Shown here: positions 57,101-63,100 of the stretch, one piece after another
How the letters are laid out: each line of letters starts with the position of its first letter
Position numbering within the stretch: position 1 is the stretch's first letter
Assembly (NCBI GenBank): GCA_000507305.1
Contig: DF240207.1
Coordinates: forward strand, 34,328-98,327
From: Breviolum minutum Mf 1.05b.01
Taxonomy: Eukaryota; Sar; Dinophyceae; Suessiales; Symbiodiniaceae
Length of the DNA: 64,000 nucleotides
Direction of reading: 5' to 3'
Program-made: the position numbers and the translations under genes
Notes under the pieces: model-generated
Told to the model about the DNA's origin: nothing
Database searches by the model: none
What the model saw: the letters and a program-made list of their open reading frames with translations, nothing else

Positions 57101-60100
57101 CACAGGCATCAAGAGCTGCCATGTCGACCCCGCTTCAGCTTGCCCCCGGCGAAGTGGAATCTTGCGAGAACCTACAAAAGGAGGGCACTAACGCCATAGG
57201 GATTCAGCAAGGATCCTTGTGCACTCGCTTGAGCTTGACATGCTCCAAATCGTTCAAGCACAGCACCGTATCTGGGACATCTGCAGGGCCATGCGTTACT
57301 CCAGCATGCAGGCTATCTGTTCTTCTGCAAGACCACAACTTCGTCCATTAAAAACTATTTGAAATCACCACCCAGTCATGAAAAACTAGTTGGTGGTTTC
57401 AACCCCTTTGAAAAATATTAGTCAAATTGGATCATCTTCCCCCAAATAAGGTTGAAAATAAAAAGTCTTTGAAACCACCACCTGCCTAGTTAAGTTTGAT
57501 GACATGTTGGTAAGCCTAAGCACCACACATGTTGGTTACCCATACCATCCACCAAGCACCAATGAGCTCCTGAGATGAATTTCCCTGCAATGAGCTGTTG
57601 GTTCTTGAAGCTGCTCTGCAACGAAGGGGCCGACGCGAAGATGTTCGCAAAGACCGCCTGTTTTTCGGTCCAACGTGGCGGGGCCCGGGGTACGAAAGCC
57701 CACATGGAATCCCCCTACACAGATGATCCATGGGACTGGTATATTTACCTACATTTCTAGTTGGTGGTTTCGACCTCTTTGAAAAATTTGAGTCAAAATG
57801 GGAATCTTCCCTAAACAGGGTTGAAAATAAAACATATTTGAAACCACCACCTAGATTTACCATAAAAATCACCCATTCATGTAGGTAAATACACCACTCC
57901 CATGGATCCGTAATGGGCGATTAGTATAAAGGGAACCAGTTTGAAGGCACCGGGATAAGTTTCTGTTTTTCCTGCCTCAACCAAGAAGATCAATGTCAAG
58001 TTGCATATCCAAAAATTCCATGTTGTGAAAGAGATTGAATTCCCTGAAACTAAGAGTTCGCACCTGAAATGGATGGTTGAAATACTATAGAATCCTTTTG
58101 GGGCCCGGCCTATTTTCAGGAGCTGTTAGTTCCAGGGAAGGTATCACCAACGGTTCTTTTGTGCCGCAAAAATCCCTGTTAAGTAAACCAACCTTCATCA
58201 AGCAAGTGACTAAAGGTATCTACTGTATAGGTATATTCAACCAACAATTTGTTGAAAGTATCTCGGCAAATTCTATAGAAATTAATTTTCAAATATGCCA
58301 GGCAGTACAGTCCAAAATGAACGATTCAATACCCTCCCCAAAAACTAACAGCTCGCCCCTGAAAAGGGGCCATCCAAAAAAGGAAACTAGTATGTCAACC
58401 ATCATCAACCATCCATTTTTTAGGTGATACTGTTGATGGAAGAAATCCTGCACCACCTGGGATGTATAAAACCCTATAGATATTGGGATATTTACCATAC
58501 CAACTGGTGCAGGATTTCTTCCATCAACCGTATGTTGGTTTTTATCAGTTGGAAAAAAGCAAATCTGGGCGCAGCATTTTCCCACACAAGCTGAGCCTAT
58601 CCCTGCCTCCCTCATAACCCCCCCCCCTATTGCTGGCCGGAGGATACGTTGATCAGCCCAGTGAGAATCTCAACCAAAGACCTTTAAGTAAACACTAATG
58701 AGAGAATTCCATGATAAACTTTTCTCTTGTAGGATGTATTTTTGTGCAACGGATATCTAGTTGAAACATGCCTTTAAACTATGTTAACCAACATTTTAGT
58801 CTCCTTTCAAACGATTAGTTGCCTGAAAATATACCATCCATACCCTCCCAAATGACTCAACATCCAGCAAATAAGCCTCGCCCGCTTGCGTGGGCTCTGG
58901 GTAGTGTGACATGAAACCTTGAATGGTGATGGCATGAAGAAGAGACCAGAAGACAGGCACTTAGCATCATGAAATTGTCATCAGAACACGATTTGGCATC
59001 GTAACAAGGTGGGCCCTTACAAGTGCTAAATGGGGTTACAACTTCTATAAGTAGGTAGGGTTATAATCCCAGTTACCCACTTATAGTTAGAATACCCTAT
59101 AAATGACCTGATAAGTTCGAACTATAAGTGGGTAGCTGGGGTAATAACCCTACTTATAAGTTAAAACCCAGTTATAACTGGTAGGGGCTCACCTTGCAGA
59201 ACATGATGCAACGCCATCACAACTGGTAGGGTTTTCGGCTTCTCCAAAATGGTGGAGAAATAAACAAATTGACCACACGTTGGAATATTTCCAAAAGATG
59301 ACATGCCCTCGGGATCCTGGCTCACCGAACCTGAGAATGGTTTCATGGAACCTAAATACTATGCTAAGGAGGTGATTATAATTATATACACCCCAATCAT
59401 CATCTGACGTTCGGCGATTGGATCCCTAGGGGTGATTCAAATTTCCAAGTTTGCAAACATGGTGGGGGCAACACCTGCCCAAAGAAATGGGGCTCAGTTT
59501 TGGACACCCCGTCCCCTTGACAAATGCAACAGAAATCTTATTTTGGGATTAATCTTCTTCTCTTTTTGCGGTGGATAGGCATGGATAGAGGCATGAAAAC
59601 ATCTTCCATACATTCTGCGAAACAACACAACCGCGCGAAATCCATTGCATTCCATGAAGCACACCAAAACCAAACTTTGACCCTTGCTGGTAGGGAATCC
59701 TCCACAAGGATCATCCCAATGATTATTCTTTGTTTGGTCTTGGACTTCCAGGAATATGAAAAAACATCTCAAACATAAGACTGGGTGTACAAGGTCGGTC
59801 CCAACCAGTTATAAATGGAGTGAAATCACTTCTATCTACGTAGGGTTTCTTTTCCCCCCCATTTATCCATGGTATGTTCGGCCATTTAAAGGGGGGCCCC
59901 AAAAAACACCCCCCCATTTCACTACAATCGGCTCTTATAGGCGAACGATGGATGTCGCTCTCCTGCCTGACCCCACGGTTTGCCAGCACCACGACGACTC
60001 TCCGCAACGCCAAGGATCATCGATGATCCAATCCATCGGATTTCCGATTTCACTGAGTTGATGCAAAAAATGACTTGCCATTTCCCTGCAGCATCAAAGA

Positions 60101-63100
60101 CGAGCTGGGCAACCTTCCGTAGATGTCCTGTTGGACAAATTTCCCTGCAGCATCAAACTGTGAAAATTGCGCACGGTGCACAGCTGGGCAATTTTTCCCA
60201 ATCTCTGGAATCCGACCTCTTCCGTCTCCAACTGATCTTTCCTCTGGCGCTGCTTCGAGCTCCGCCGCGCTCTTTGCGCCAGCCTCCACGCTGTGCAGCC
60301 CAGTACTGCCTTTTGCTACCAGTCTCAAAGGCCCCAGTCCACTCACCGTCTATCTTCCACTTGCCCCCTTCAGCCGGATCAAAGGTGATCGGATCAATGG
60401 GTTAGTTAGAACCTACTTAAAAACACGAGTAGGTATATTGGGGTTATAACCCTCAGATCCCTAACTTCCTGGGATATCCAAGCACTTTTCCGATAGCTAA
60501 GCTATCTCCTAAATCACAGATGGCTTGGTCGCCAAATTTTCGAACAAATCCATGTATCTATTCAAGTCAACTACCCTCCCTGAAACTAACGTAATTAGCA
60601 AAGTAGCCCCCTGAAAATTCCAATGGGACTGCCAAGGATGATTCATGTCCTTTTGGGGCAAGTTTGCCCTATTTTTACAGCAACTTTTTGCTGTTAGTTT
60701 CGAGGAGTTGCATACTAAATTCCAACCAACCTTATATCAATGATTGGATGCAGAAAATCACTGCTGCTCGTTGTTTTCAACAACAAAAAAATAACAACGA
60801 ATAACGCGTTTCTGCCGAACACCATGACTAACTTGATGATTTTTTTAAAACAGCACCTTGGTTTTGCGACATTTTCATCGGAACTGATGATGGTGTATTG
60901 GGAATGATGATTGTTATCCTGAAATGCACCTTTTCTTCAGGGCCCCCCGAAACGTGACCGTGACCGGTCGTTCCCCAACGGTCGGTATGTTCATCCCAGG
61001 GAACGTCGCCAACATTCTTGAAGCTCCATGACCTCAAGGCGAGGTAAGGATTCAACATGGGACCTCGACGGGTGGATTTGTATATGGATGGATGACTGCC
61101 CAGAATTCGAATTCGGGCTGGATTTTAATGCTTACAGGATATTGGATACTTACATAGTAAGTGGATAGTAACCAGGGCGAAAAAACCTCTATAAGTGGGC
61201 TATATGTCCCCAAATCCTAGGGTTATAAGCCTACATATAACCAGTTACTAAGTATCCTGAACCTCTAAGTGGTCCACCTTTTTTTGGAGAAATGTAGGTA
61301 AAGTATATACCATATATACATGGATCCTGTTATGGGAAACATAGTATTTAAAAACAGACACAACATTTAATAAACCCAATTTTTTTTGCAGAAAAAAAGA
61401 GGCCCATGGTTGCTTTTTGTTTGCGCATGTCTTTGGCAAGGAAAAAATATATTCGGAGTTGCACCCTTGAGGAGGGGTGAAAAATGTTTTTTTTCAGAAC
61501 CGCAAATCAGAGAGCCTCCTATTCTAAAATCTGGATCTTCAATTCCATACCCATAGGATCCATGTATGGTATATTTACCTACATTTGGTTGTTTTTAATG
61601 GTAAATGTAGGTAACTGTAGGTAAATATACCATACATGGATTGTTTGGGTTCCATAAAGAAATGTCAAGGCACCATACTGGCAGAATCAAAAAAACAACA
61701 AATCCACATTTTCGACCCAATTTTTTTAACTTCAAACTCGTTAGAAACCGTAGATTCGTGGGATTTTTGTTGCCATCACATCGCCGCAATGCGTCGTCAA
61801 ATTGGGGAATTGAATCATCGGGTCCCTAAGGTTCGCGGATATAAACAATTTGATCAAACCTTTCAATCCACCACTGAAAGCTGAATCAAAGTGGGTTCTA
61901 CTTGCATGTCCCAGGAAATTAGCTATCACCTACTTCTAAATGGGCATATTGGGGTTATAAACCACTTACTAAACCTTTACTAACTTCCTGGGACATCCAA
62001 GTAATCCTTTTTCTTTCCCGTCTACACCCCCGAAAACCTTCGAATGTCACCTTTTTGAAAGGAGCCATTTCGAAACGAGCCAGGATCGTCTTCCAATTAC
62101 TATTTTTCAGGGGAAGTGTACACTCCCTGAAACTACCTGAAAATGGGCCATCCCAAAAGGAAAGGATCGTATTCCAACCATCCATGTTCAGGTGCGAACT
62201 GTTAGTTTCAGGGAGGGTAAACATGTTCACCTTAACAGCTAAGACATCTCACCTTTGGAAAAGGAGAATCATCATCCACTCAAAATTGCCCATTTGATGG
62301 GCTATGGAAATGTTCGGTGGGATGGTGCTACTTGATTTTTGATGCTAAATGCATATACGATAAACACCATACATCTACGGAAATTACTATATAATACTAT
62401 ATATAATTCCTAAACCTGCATGTTTCGAGGATTTGGGAGGGCCCCCTCCCTTACATTCACCACCATTTAAGGTGACCAACCGGCCGCGAAGGGTGGTTGT
62501 AATTTGCCAAGATACATGGATCCTATGACCTTGAACGATGTCCCTTCCTAAGAATCCTGACCCCTGAAAAACGGCGTCATTTTGAGGACCCCTTTAAACA
62601 CCCCCTGCGAAAAAAAACCAAAGAAAAACAGGTTCGTTCACTCTTCACCCTTCGAAATTGGAGGGTAGTTTGGGGATTCTTAGGGCTTCTTACAAAAAAA
62701 AATATACAAGGTGGACCACTATCAGTTCTAAATGGAGTCAAATAACTTCTATAAGTCAGTAGAGTTCCACCACCCCATTTACCTATTGATTTTTCGGCCA
62801 TATAACTCATAGTGATTGTATTATATAACCTCCATTTCAGTTTTAGATCGCTTGGTGGCCTCAGGGCCCGAAATTAAATTCCCACCTCTTGATTTTCCAC
62901 CATTCAAGGGTGGAGCTGGGCCCCCCAACTTGTGATTCATACAAGACCAATGGCTCCAAACGATCCTTAGAGCAGACAAGATCAGGGTGATCAAGGGCTC
63001 CACCTACGCCACTACGCCCGGTCGATAGGCCATTGGAACCCGCCCAAAAAGAAAGTGGAAAATAGCCGGCCTTATGCCTTATTAAGGGTCATACCCAATG

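Noticed and set aside
56101..57351. Open stretches at 56.1-56.55 (minus) and 57.0-57.35 kb (plus)
   Set aside because: Protein-like in places (ELDMLQIVQAQHRIWD on plus), but frames are broken, splice sites inconsistent and no family match; possibly a decayed mobile ORF.
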